The translations under genes were made by a program, and so were the position numbers. Below the pieces are notes generated by a model. It was not told where the DNA came from and searched no databases. It was given only the letters and a program-made list of their open reading frames with translations. From assembly GCA_041671545.1 (NCBI GenBank), contig JBAZBI010000003.1, positions 186,001 to 250,000 of the forward strand: a DNA stretch of 64,000 nt, read 5' to 3'. Each line of letters starts with the position of its first letter. The first letter of the stretch is position 1. Origin of the DNA: UBA1563 sp041671545 (GTDB lineage Bacteria; Bacteroidota; Ignavibacteria; Ignavibacteriales; Ignavibacteriaceae). Shown here piece after piece: positions 9,388 to 18,157 of the stretch.

Positions 9388-12300
9388 ATGAATAAAAAGC
9401 CGAACATTCTTGTATTGGAGCAAAATTCAGAGAATGCCGATCTGCTTACTAAATTTTTAAAAGAAAGTAAGATCGACTGCAAGACAACACACGTTTTTGA
9501 CAAAGACTCGTTCCTGAGCGCTTTGGAATCAAATCATTGCCAGTTGATCCTTTCGGAATATCATCTTCCAAAGGTTGGCGGATTAACTGCATTACAACTC
9601 GCCAAAGAAAAACGGCCGGAAACCCCATTCATTTTTGTGTCAAAAAAAGTTTCAAAAAAACTGATGCTCGAATCGCTTGCAAAAGGCGCAACGGACTTTG
9701 TGTCAAAAGATGATTTGCCTAAACTGCTTTCAGTAATTGAAAAGTCATCCACGGAATGTAATAAAAAAGAGAGGATCAATGAGTCTGATGATCTTTTAAT
9801 GAATCAACTCACTTTTCTTCAAGTATTGATCAACGCGATTCCAAATCCCGTTTTCTATAAAGATATTCATGGTTTTTATTTGGGAGTGAACACTGTTTTT
9901 GAAAAAAATATCGGGTTGCCTGAACCATTAGCAAAATCGACCAACATTATTGAGTTCGCTTCAAAGGAAGCGGAAGAAAGATATGCCTTAATTACCGATT
10001 CGCTTTATCACGATCCCGGGCACAACACTTTTGAAGCGCGAATAAAATATAAAGACGGAACGTTGCACGATGTGATTTTTAATCTCGCCACTTTTATGAG
10101 GTATGATAATCATCCCGGCGGAGTGGTTGGAATTATTAACGACATCACCGAGCGGAAAGAAACCGAGAATCAACTAGCTTATGAAAAAAATCTTCTTCAT
10201 AGTTTGTTGAGCAACATTCCCGACATTATTTATTTTAAAGACAATCACAGCCGTTTCATTCGTATCAACCAGGCGCAGGCAAAACTTTTGGAACTGCAAT
10301 CGCCAAAAGATGCAATTGGTAAAACCGATTCGGATTTCTTTCCGAAAGAATTTGCGGAAACTACTTTGCGCGATGAACAGAAGATGATGGAGTCGGGAAT
10401 TCCGTTGATCGACAAAGTTGAAAAGATGGTGAAAAGCGACGGAAGTGAAAAATGGATCTCTGCAACGAAAGTCCCGATCTTTGATAGAAAAGGAAAGATC
10501 ACCGGAATTGTAGGTATCTCGCGAGATGTAACCGAACGGATAAACGCCGAAGAAGCGCTGAAAGACAAAATCACAAAACTTCAATTGCTAAAAGCTTTGA
10601 ACGAAACTTTTCAATCCACTATGGATTTGAACAAAGTTTTTTCAAGAGTGTATGAGGTTATTCCCCAATATTTAGGCGACCGCGGTGTGCATCGTGCAAG
10701 TCTCTTTTTACACGATCCGAAATTAGATATTCTTGTTGATGCAAATCAGTTGGATGATGTTTCCGCTTCAACAACTATGGCTTCAAAGTTTAACGAAATT
10801 TGTTTTAAAGAAGAGCGTCCGATAATAATTAACGACTGCACAAAAACTAAACTTCTGCCGGTTGAATATATTGAACGGTTGGAAATTAAATCTACCGTTG
10901 CTGTGCCGATCAAAAGTAGACAAAAAGTTGTCGGTGTTTTACGGTTAGACAACACAGTCTCCAGCAACAGTTTTACAAATTCCGATACCGAACTCTTCAC
11001 GATGATCGGTGAACAATTGGCGATCGTGCTGGAAAATGCTCTCCTGTTTAAAGAGCAGTTAAAAATGGAAGAGGCTCTAAATAGAAGAATTAGACTCGAA
11101 AAAATGGTCACTACTATTTCTTCAAACTTTATTCATTACGCTTCGGAAGAAATTGACAACGGAATAAACGACACGATAAGAAGTATCGGAGTTTTTCTTA
11201 ATGTTCAGCGCAGCTATCTCTTCTTGTTTTCGGCTGACGGAATTTTTGTTGATAAAACTTTTGAGTGGACGGAACAAATTATTGATTTTAAATCTGGTGG
11301 ATTTAGGAACGTTCCCGTCTCACTTTTTTTCTGGGTGACCGAAAAACTTTCAAACTTTGAGGTGCTGCATCTTCCTCATTTTGAATTAAAAAACTTAGAT
11401 GAGATTTCCGATGAACAGAAACATTTGTTTGAAGGAACCAAATCTCTTATTCTTGTTCCGATGGTTTATGGTTCACGACTCAAAGGATTTATGGGTTACG
11501 AACGGCTGCAGACCGAAAATAAATGGAACGAGGAAGATTTGGATCAGCTGCCAACCATCGCTGATATTATAATTAATGCGGTAGAAAGAAAAAGAGCGGA
11601 AGAAGCGCTGCAATCGGAAAAAGAAGAATTAAGCGTAACGTTAAGAAGCATCACCGACGGCGTTATTACCACCGATCTTGAGGATAAAATTAATTTGGTG
11701 AACAACGCCGCTGAAGACATTATCGGGGTAGAACAAAAATGGCTCCTTGGCAAATCTGTTTTTTCCGTCCTTGAATTTCACAAGAATGAACAGACGCCGA
11801 AAGAGACTGAACATTCTCCAAACAGTTACAACAACCACACTCAAGAAGAACATATTAACGATTATTTAACGCTCCTTTCACGAAGCGGAAAGAAACTTAC
11901 CATATCAATCAACTCAAATGTTCTGCGTGATCAAAAAGGAAAAGTGCGCGGATTTGTTTACATTATTCGTGATATGACCGAGCGTTTGAAAATTGAAAAG
12001 CAGCTTTCACTTTCACAAAAGATGGAATCGATCGGGCGGTTGGCTGCCGGAATCGCGCATGAGATCAACACGCCGATGCAATACATTAGCGACAACACGA
12101 ATTTCCTTAAAGACGCTTTCCAGTCTTTTACTACGCTGCTTACTTCAATTAACGAATCTGTAAAAGATTCCGCAGCGTTCAAAGATTTTGTTGAAATAAT
12201 TAAAGCGATAAGAAAAATCCAGGAAGATTTCGACATCCCTTATTTCATCAGCGAAATTCCTTCTGCAATTGAGCAGACGCAAGTTGGCATTGAGCGCGTT

Positions 12301-12822
12301 AGTAAAATTATTTCCGCGATGAAAGATTTCGCTCATCCGGAACAGAGAGAAAAAACGTTTTCCGATTTGAATCATGGAATTCAAGTTACGGCGGCAATCT
12401 CCAAAAACGAATGGAAATATGTTGCCGATCTCGAAATGAAACTTGATCCGAATCTTCCCCACATTTCATGCATCCCCGATGAAATTAACCAGGTGATCCT
12501 TAACTTAATTATCAACGCGGTGCATGCTATTCAACTTTCTATTGAAAAGGATTCCGGCATAAAAGGAAAGATCATCATCGAGACAAAATCCAATTCATCC
12601 GGAGTTGAATTGAGAATCAGCGACACCGGAACGGGCATTAAGCAAGAAAATTTAAGCAGAATTTTTGATCCTTTCTTCACGACAAAAGAAGTCGGGAAAG
12701 GAACCGGACAAGGACTTTCAATCGCACACGATATTATTGTTAATAAACACAAAGGCAGCATCACCGTAGAATCGGTTTACGGAAATGGCGCCTCTTTCAT
12801 TATTCAATTACCAATTTCTTGA
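9388..12822 (+). CDS. Multi-sensor histidine kinase: REC-PAS-PAS-GAF-GAF-PAS-HisKA-HATPase
   Basis: 1144 residues without an evident membrane segment. Domains in order: an N-terminal receiver (~5-125), two PAS domains (~145-260 and ~265-385, each ending in a 'GIxxDITER'/'GISRDVTER' PAC signature), a GAF domain (~400-550), a second GAF-like domain (~560-730), a third PAS (~735-870, 'YIIRDMTER'), HisKA with 'GIAHEINTPMQYI', and HATPase_c with 'LNLIINAVHAIQ', 'DTGTGIKQENL' and 'GKGTGQGLSIAHDI'. The kinase core looks active. The receiver is odd: the usual phosphoacceptor Asp is Glu57 ('LILSEYHLP') and the acidic pocket reads 'VLEQN' instead of a DD pair, so it probably cannot be phosphorylated normally. 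Upstream, 9211-9387 is non-coding. The REC-HDOD gene follows within 8 bp and is a likely output partner. Confidence 0.93.
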   Translation: MNKKPNILVLEQNSENADLLTKFLKESKIDCKTTHVFDKDSFLSALESNHCQLILSEYHLPKVGGLTALQLAKEKRPETPFIFVSKKVSKKLMLESLAKGATDFVSKDDLPKLLSVIEKSSTECNKKERINESDDLLMNQLTFLQVLINAIPNPVFYKDIHGFYLGVNTVFEKNIGLPEPLAKSTNIIEFASKEAEERYALITDSLYHDPGHNTFEARIKYKDGTLHDVIFNLATFMRYDNHPGGVVGIINDITERKETENQLAYEKNLLHSLLSNIPDIIYFKDNHSRFIRINQAQAKLLELQSPKDAIGKTDSDFFPKEFAETTLRDEQKMMESGIPLIDKVEKMVKSDGSEKWISATKVPIFDRKGKITGIVGISRDVTERINAEEALKDKITKLQLLKALNETFQSTMDLNKVFSRVYEVIPQYLGDRGVHRASLFLHDPKLDILVDANQLDDVSASTTMASKFNEICFKEERPIIINDCTKTKLLPVEYIERLEIKSTVAVPIKSRQKVVGVLRLDNTVSSNSFTNSDTELFTMIGEQLAIVLENALLFKEQLKMEEALNRRIRLEKMVTTISSNFIHYASEEIDNGINDTIRSIGVFLNVQRSYLFLFSADGIFVDKTFEWTEQIIDFKSGGFRNVPVSLFFWVTEKLSNFEVLHLPHFELKNLDEISDEQKHLFEGTKSLILVPMVYGSRLKGFMGYERLQTENKWNEEDLDQLPTIADIIINAVERKRAEEALQSEKEELSVTLRSITDGVITTDLEDKINLVNNAAEDIIGVEQKWLLGKSVFSVLEFHKNEQTPKETEHSPNSYNNHTQEEHINDYLTLLSRSGKKLTISINSNVLRDQKGKVRGFVYIIRDMTERLKIEKQLSLSQKMESIGRLAAGIAHEINTPMQYISDNTNFLKDAFQSFTTLLTSINESVKDSAAFKDFVEIIKAIRKIQEDFDIPYFISEIPSAIEQTQVGIERVSKIISAMKDFAHPEQREKTFSDLNHGIQVTAAISKNEWKYVADLEMKLDPNLPHISCIPDEINQVILNLIINAVHAIQLSIEKDSGIKGKIIIETKSNSSGVELRISDTGTGIKQENLSRIFDPFFTTKEVGKGTGQGLSIAHDIIVNKHKGSITVESVYGNGASFIIQLPIS

Positions 12823-12830
12823 ACACATCA

Positions 12831-14006
12831 ATGAACATAATTTTTGTTGACGACGAAATAAATATCATTCAAGGATTACAGCGGATGCTTTATCCTTTCC
12901 GAAAAGATTGGAACATGTCTTTTTGCAACAGCGGTGAAGAAGCATTGCAATTATTGGCTACGAATAAATTTGATGTAGTTGTCTCCGACATGCGCATGCC
13001 TAAAATAGACGGACTTCATCTCTTCACAAAGATAAAAGAACTTTACCCGAATATTGTAAGGATCATTCTATCAGGCTACACGGAAAAAGAGTCGATACTT
13101 AATCTTCCGAACGTTGCTCATCAGTTTTTATCTAAGCCTTGCGATGCCGCAACATTAAAAGAATCGATCGAACGAATAAGCAGACTCCGCGATTTTGTGA
13201 ACAACGAAAAAATGTTGAAGCTTATTTCCGGTATTTCAAACATTCCAACGCTGCCGGACATTTATGTTAAACTTCAAAAAGAGATAAGCTCTTCTGCAGC
13301 TTCGATTAAAGGAGTCGGAGAGATCATTTCAAAAGATGTTGCGATGACTACAAAAATTTTGCAGTTAGTTAACTCGGCTTTTTTCGGCGTTTCACAAAAA
13401 ATTACCGATCCCGTTTACGCCGTAAGTTTTTTGGGATTTGAAACGATTAAATCATTAGCGCTTTATGTAAAAATATTTTCTTCACTGAGCTTTAACGATT
13501 ATAATAAGTTTTTTGCCGAGAGAGTTTTTCAGCACAGCTACCGGGTGGGCGAACTGGCAAGGAAGATCATTCGTTCCGAGATCTATGACAAAAGTGTTTT
13601 GGACACTACTTTTTTAGGCGGACTTATTCATGACATCGGCAAATTAGTTCTGCTGCAAACTCCCGACTACACAGAAAAGATTCACAAGCAGATGGCGGAC
13701 TACAAACTCTCTTTTGTTGAAGCAGAGTACAAACTTTTTGAAACTTCTCACTCTGAAGTTGGCGCTTATTTACTCGGACTGTGGGGTTTGCCCGTTCCTA
13801 TTTTAGAAATCGCTGCGTTCCATGATGTTCCGTTAAAGCAAGAAGACATCGAAGCTTCTCCCATGTCTGCGGTACATCTGGCGAACATGCTTGTTAATCA
13901 AGAAAAATTTGATCCTTACCCTTTGCGTGATCTTTACCCGGAGAACAAGCTTGTAAAAAATATTTGTAAAAATTTTGAAAACGGAGACTTCAGCAATGAA
14001 CAATAA
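12831..14006 (+). CDS. REC-HDOD response regulator
   Basis: 391 residues from the ATG at 12831. A TTG at 12819 would overlap the preceding stop and adds only four residues before a typical REC start, so I prefer the ATG. The receiver has D7/D8 and phosphoacceptor D53 ('VVVSDMRMPKIDG'). Residues ~130-335 form an HDOD domain ('ISNIPTLPDIYVKLQKEI', 'ILQLVNSAFFG', 'FLGGLIHDIGKLVLL', 'SHSEVGAYLLGLWGLP'). Unlike many HDOD proteins it keeps an HD pair. HDOD proteins act as regulatory scaffolds in motility, biofilm and cyclic-di-GMP circuits. It sits directly between a hybrid kinase and another REC protein, overlapping the latter by 11 bp, so the three are probably one operon. Confidence 0.93.
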   Translation: MNIIFVDDEINIIQGLQRMLYPFRKDWNMSFCNSGEEALQLLATNKFDVVVSDMRMPKIDGLHLFTKIKELYPNIVRIILSGYTEKESILNLPNVAHQFLSKPCDAATLKESIERISRLRDFVNNEKMLKLISGISNIPTLPDIYVKLQKEISSSAASIKGVGEIISKDVAMTTKILQLVNSAFFGVSQKITDPVYAVSFLGFETIKSLALYVKIFSSLSFNDYNKFFAERVFQHSYRVGELARKIIRSEIYDKSVLDTTFLGGLIHDIGKLVLLQTPDYTEKIHKQMADYKLSFVEAEYKLFETSHSEVGAYLLGLWGLPVPILEIAAFHDVPLKQEDIEASPMSAVHLANMLVNQEKFDPYPLRDLYPENKLVKNICKNFENGDFSNEQ

Positions 14007-15144
14007 AATTCTTTTAGTTGATGACGATGAAAATATTCTTTCAAGTTATAAACGAACGCTTCGTATAAAATTTAATATTACCACCAGCAGCGATCCCGTT
14101 GAGGCGATAAAATTATTTGCAAAGCAGGATTCATTTGCCGTTGTCTTATCCGATTTCAAAATGCCCGGCATAGACGGAAATACTTTTCTCTCCGAAGTAA
14201 AAAAATATTCTCCAAACACCGTTAGACTAATGCTCACCGGTTATGCCGACACCAACACCGCAATTACGGCTGTAAATAAAGGAAGCATCTTTCGATTGTT
14301 AACAAAACCCTGCCCGAACGATGTTCTTGTTGATGCATTAAATGACGCATTAAATCAATATGCACTGATAACCGCAGAAAAAGAACTTCTCCAAAAAACT
14401 TTAAAGGGAAGCATAAAACTTTTGATGGATATCTTATCCGTTTTTAATCCGAAAGCATTTAGCCAGGCAAGCCGGTTAACAACATTAACAAAGAATATTG
14501 CTGCTCGTTTCGGACTGAACAACATGTGGGAAATTGAAACAATGGTACTCCTCGCAAAGATTGGTTGTGTGGCAATCCCATCCGACATTTTAGAGAAAAG
14601 ATTGAACGGCGAAACGCTTACTACCGAAGAAGAAACTCTCTATTTATCTCATCCGCAGATCGGGAAATCTCTTCTTGCAAACATTCCAAGGCTGGAAAAC
14701 ATTTCCAACATTATTTCCTATCAGTTATTACCGTATGGCGAGCAATCGAAAAGTAACGGTAGACCACACGCTGATGATATTCCGATTGAGTCGCGCATTT
14801 TAAAAGTACTTGATGATTATGATTTTTATCTCCGTACCGGGTTAGATGAAAAAACCGCGATCCAAAAGATGAAAGAAAAATCGGGTGAGTACGATACAAA
14901 CATTTTAGTTGCTCTTGATGCTGAAATTGCCGGAATATATACCGGACTCCGCATCGTAACGATCGATATAGAAAACATCGAAGCCGGAATGGTTATTGCC
15001 GAAGCTATAAAAGATAAATTCGGACACACGTTAATTTCAAAAGGTTCGGAAATTTCTCTTGTTTTAAAAGCCCGGTTGGAAGGTTATATGAAAATGAACA
15101 ACGTGGAAAAAAAGGTGAAGATATTCCGCGCTTGGAATGGGTGA
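13996..15144 (+). CDS. REC protein with degenerate HD-GYP domain
   Basis: 382 residues from the ATG at 13996, which has GGAG ten bases upstream; an in-frame TTG at 13975 is the less likely start. The receiver is intact (D9-D11, phosphoacceptor D53 in 'VVLSDFKMPGIDG'). The C-terminal part follows the HD-GYP fold: 'SRLTTLTKNIAARFGL', 'AIPSDILEKRLNG', 'LSHPQIGKSLL' and 'IPIESRILKVLDDYDF'. The catalytic HD pair is missing, however: where HD-GYP proteins have HDIGK the sequence is 'LLAKIGCVAIP', and the HHE/GYP segment reads 'YQLLPYGEQSKSNGR'. It is therefore unlikely to hydrolyse cyclic-di-GMP but might bind it or act as a partner for the neighbouring HDOD protein. Last gene of the + strand block. 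Confidence 0.9.
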   Translation: MNNKILLVDDDENILSSYKRTLRIKFNITTSSDPVEAIKLFAKQDSFAVVLSDFKMPGIDGNTFLSEVKKYSPNTVRLMLTGYADTNTAITAVNKGSIFRLLTKPCPNDVLVDALNDALNQYALITAEKELLQKTLKGSIKLLMDILSVFNPKAFSQASRLTTLTKNIAARFGLNNMWEIETMVLLAKIGCVAIPSDILEKRLNGETLTTEEETLYLSHPQIGKSLLANIPRLENISNIISYQLLPYGEQSKSNGRPHADDIPIESRILKVLDDYDFYLRTGLDEKTAIQKMKEKSGEYDTNILVALDAEIAGIYTGLRIVTIDIENIEAGMVIAEAIKDKFGHTLISKGSEISLVLKARLEGYMKMNNVEKKVKIFRAWNG

Positions 15145-15208
15145 TTTAAAACATAATACTTGTTACACAAGATTTGGCTTCAGCAACATGGGTAAAGTAA
15201 TTTTTAGG

Positions 15209-17527
15209 TTATGGGAAAATCATCTTGAAACAAGTTCCTTCACTCTTCATTGAGGTCACTTCAATTGAAATAGAGTTCATTTCGCATAATCTTTTAACTA
15301 AAGCTAATCCAAGACCGTTCCCATCATATGTCCTTGTTAAACCTTGTTGTTCTTGCGAAAAGGGAGTAAAGAGTTTCGGCAAATACGCTTCTGAGATTCC
15401 TATACCGGTATCCTTTATCGCAACAACTAAATTCTGCATAGTGTTGTTTTCAATTTCAACAGTAATACTTCCTTTGTTAGTAAATTTAATTGCATTATCA
15501 AGAAGGTGAGATAATATTTGGGTCACAGAGTAAGGATCAACATAAGAAAATGGGGTGTCGCTTTTGCTGATTACATTAAATTCCAAATTCTTTTCACTCG
15601 CCACCTGGCGATATTTATTACTTAATGGTTTTAGAATTTCATCGTAAATATTCGTTTTTCTTGGATTGTTCTCATAGCTGCCTGTTTGTATTTGAGACAT
15701 GAGTAAGATTAATTCTACCGTTCTAATGATTCTTGCCCCGGACTCTTTCACCTCATTAAAATTCTCATTTATATCGTCCGTCAATTGATCTCTCTCTTTA
15801 AGATCATCATGAATATAATCCGAGAAATTAAGGAGGGCATTAAGGGGAGTGCGTATCTCGTGCGACATTTGATTTAGAAACTCTGATTTTAATCGATCTG
15901 CGACTTCGGCTTTTTCTTTAGCTTCAATCAGATCGGCAACCATTTTTTCCCGTTTAGTTATATCACGGATAATCCCAGTTGCGTAGAGTTGATCGTCCAT
16001 CAAGACGCTGGAAAAAGATAACTCCGCCGGAAATTCTTCGCCATTTTTCCGTAATGCATTAATTTTTATTGTTGTCCCTAAGCTTGTATCAGATCCGTTT
16101 TTCAAAAATGCTGCTACCTTTTCCTTTGCTGTACTTCTATCTCGTTCCGGTACAATTAACATGAACACGCTATTGCCTAAAGCTTCATCTTTAGAAAATC
16201 CGAAAATCCTTGAAGCGGCATCGTTCCAAACAATTATTTTACCACTTGAATCAACTTCCAAAATAGCATCGGTAGCTGTTTGTGTTAACGATGCAATAAG
16301 TTTTTCAGACTTTCGTACCTCCTTTTCCAGCAACTGTTTGTTCTTCCATTCGAGTACAAGTTGATTGAAATTATTGACCAATTCTTGCAATTCATCTTGA
16401 GTCTTTATTTCAAGTTTATAATTTAAGTTCCCGCTTCTTATAATTTGTGTTCCTAAGATTAATTGCTTAATCGGCCTGAGAAATCTTCTCGCAGTCCAAA
16501 AACCGATGATTAGAGAAAGTGCTCCTACAAAAATTATTACAACGGTGAACAGTTCCTTCAATCTCTGAATGGAAGGCAGCACTTCTGCCGCCGACAAATC
16601 TTCAATAATAAAGTATCTATTTGTCGCAGCCTGATTCCCCGAAAAAATGGGAGAGTATTGTATGATTCTGCCCGGCTGTTTAAGGGTTGTCTCTGTCTTA
16701 CCGGCAAGAATATTTTGCGCTATTTCTTGATTATAATCATGGAAAATATTTTCATCAAACTTTCTGGTGAAAAGACTGTTCCAATTATTTTTTCTTTCGG
16801 AATGGAATATATAAAATCCTTCCCCGTTAACAATTAAGATCTGCTTTGAAGTTGTACCGTGTGAAGGAACCAGCAATTCAAATAATTTTTCTGCATGTAT
16901 GTTTACTGTTAGAATAGCGGCTAACTTATTATTTTGATTATAGACGGGTAAAATAAAATCGATTATCGGTATAAATTTGTTGCTGGTTGGATTTTTTATT
17001 TCCGATGGAGACAAATTAATTTCTCCCGATTTCATTTCGTTGGCAATACTAACGTAAAACATTTTTGGTGTTTTAGATAGATACCTTTGTTCAACGACGT
17101 ACGGTTTTTTCTGATCTTGAAATACAGAAATAATTTCTTTTCCCCTCTTATTTAATAAATTTATTTTAAGATAATAATCATTGTCGGTAAGAATATTAAC
17201 GAATTCTTTTTCAACCTTTTCTTTTGTTTGTTTCTGAATCATTTCATTATGGTCAAGATCATCAAGAATTTTTTTAGTCTCGGTCGATTTCATTACAAGC
17301 ATTATTTCACTCTCAATTCTTGTTAGAAATACAACCGTCCTTTCGCTTAACCCCTTCACATCCGTTTTGATATCTCGAATATTTTCTTCTTGTTTATATT
17401 TGATCTCCTGATTTACAGTGAAGATACTGACCAAGGTGATCGGAAGAGTTGATAACAGAATAATTATAAGTGTTAATTTACCTTGAATACCGAGTACCGA
17501 AAATATTTTTTTTAAGAAGTTTTTCAC
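15209..17527 (-). CDS. Membrane sensor kinase: Cache-HAMP-PAS-HisKA-HATPase
   Basis: 772 residues. TM1 is at ~16-38 ('KLTLIIILLSTLPITLVSIF'). A long periplasmic Cache-type sensor follows (~45-325, with 'FIPIIDFILPVYNQNNKLA'), then TM2 (~332-354), HAMP ('ARRFLRPIKQLILGTQIIRS'), PAS (~410-525, 'ATGIIRDITKREKM'), HisKA ('NQMSHEIRTPLNALLNFSDY') and HATPase_c ('LSHLLDNAIKFTNKG', 'KDTGIGISEAYLP', 'GNGLGLALVKRL'). All kinase boxes look intact. The start is only 15 bp after the cupredoxin stop and the three genes read the same way, so the kinase probably senses something linked to the haem/copper proteins. No response regulator gene adjoins it. Confidence 0.93.
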   Translation of the reverse strand: MKNFLKKIFSVLGIQGKLTLIIILLSTLPITLVSIFTVNQEIKYKQEENIRDIKTDVKGLSERTVVFLTRIESEIMLVMKSTETKKILDDLDHNEMIQKQTKEKVEKEFVNILTDNDYYLKINLLNKRGKEIISVFQDQKKPYVVEQRYLSKTPKMFYVSIANEMKSGEINLSPSEIKNPTSNKFIPIIDFILPVYNQNNKLAAILTVNIHAEKLFELLVPSHGTTSKQILIVNGEGFYIFHSERKNNWNSLFTRKFDENIFHDYNQEIAQNILAGKTETTLKQPGRIIQYSPIFSGNQAATNRYFIIEDLSAAEVLPSIQRLKELFTVVIIFVGALSLIIGFWTARRFLRPIKQLILGTQIIRSGNLNYKLEIKTQDELQELVNNFNQLVLEWKNKQLLEKEVRKSEKLIASLTQTATDAILEVDSSGKIIVWNDAASRIFGFSKDEALGNSVFMLIVPERDRSTAKEKVAAFLKNGSDTSLGTTIKINALRKNGEEFPAELSFSSVLMDDQLYATGIIRDITKREKMVADLIEAKEKAEVADRLKSEFLNQMSHEIRTPLNALLNFSDYIHDDLKERDQLTDDINENFNEVKESGARIIRTVELILLMSQIQTGSYENNPRKTNIYDEILKPLSNKYRQVASEKNLEFNVISKSDTPFSYVDPYSVTQILSHLLDNAIKFTNKGSITVEIENNTMQNLVVAIKDTGIGISEAYLPKLFTPFSQEQQGLTRTYDGNGLGLALVKRLCEMNSISIEVTSMKSEGTCFKMIFP

Positions 17528-17542
17528 AATTGCGTTCTGCTC

Positions 17543-18124
17543 TTATTCTAAACTAATATTCTTAGTAACTGTTCCGTGTTCGGGGATTACAATATCTTGT
17601 GATTTTATCTCTGTCTCTTCATGCCAAAAAGTGAGATGATATTTCCCCGGAGGGATATTGTGAATTGTGTATTCGCCTGATTGATTTGTCTTGGCAAAAT
17701 AAGGGGTTTCCAATACAACAATGTAAGCAGACATATCATGATGAATGTAGCAAAGGACGGTGAGAATTCCCGCTTCATCACAAATTATTGATTTTTCTGC
17801 ACCGGGAGGATATGTACCAAAATCAAATTTTTTAATTTTGCTTCTCGAAAACACACTATGCCGGGTCTGATCGCTATTAGGAAAGACTACTTTTGTACCA
17901 ATTAATACCGGAAGAACATGGGGGACGAATGCTAAATTTTTTTGATCCATTAGTGCTGTTTCTTTAGGCGCCGGGAAGTTCTTTTTTTCTATCGGCGCTA
18001 AGGAAACAACCACGTCGCTAAGTCCTTCTCCTTCGGCTTTTATTTTTCCTTTTAAATCCCCGGCAGAAGTTATAGGTAACGAGAGTAGAATTATTACTGA
18101 AGCGAGAATAACGTTTTTTTTCAT
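17543..18124 (-). CDS. Secreted cupredoxin with carboxypeptidase-regulatory-like domain
   Basis: 193 residues. A signal peptide occupies ~1-21 ('ILASVIILLSLPITSAG'). The central domain looks like a plastocyanin-type copper protein: 'GTKVVFPNSDQTRHSVFS' supplies one His, and 'VLCYIHHDMSAYIVV' supplies Cys, His and Met, which is the usual type 1 set. A C-terminal beta-sandwich ('GEYTIHNIPPGKYHLTFWHE') matches the carboxypeptidase-regulatory/CnaB-like fold. It should be a periplasmic or surface electron-transfer or copper-binding protein. It lies between the c-haem/barrel gene (33 bp upstream) and the sensor kinase, and is probably co-transcribed with both. The redox role is inference from the ligands. 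Confidence 0.88.
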   Translation of the reverse strand: MKKNVILASVIILLSLPITSAGDLKGKIKAEGEGLSDVVVSLAPIEKKNFPAPKETALMDQKNLAFVPHVLPVLIGTKVVFPNSDQTRHSVFSRSKIKKFDFGTYPPGAEKSIICDEAGILTVLCYIHHDMSAYIVVLETPYFAKTNQSGEYTIHNIPPGKYHLTFWHEETEIKSQDIVIPEHGTVTKNISLE

Positions 18125-18157
18125 GATCTAAATCTCATTTTTAAACTGATATTTTTA

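Noticed and set aside
15159..15171. Hairpin CTTGT-TAC-ACAAG between convergent genes
   Set aside because: The 5-bp AT-rich stem has no T-run and is too weak to call a terminator.
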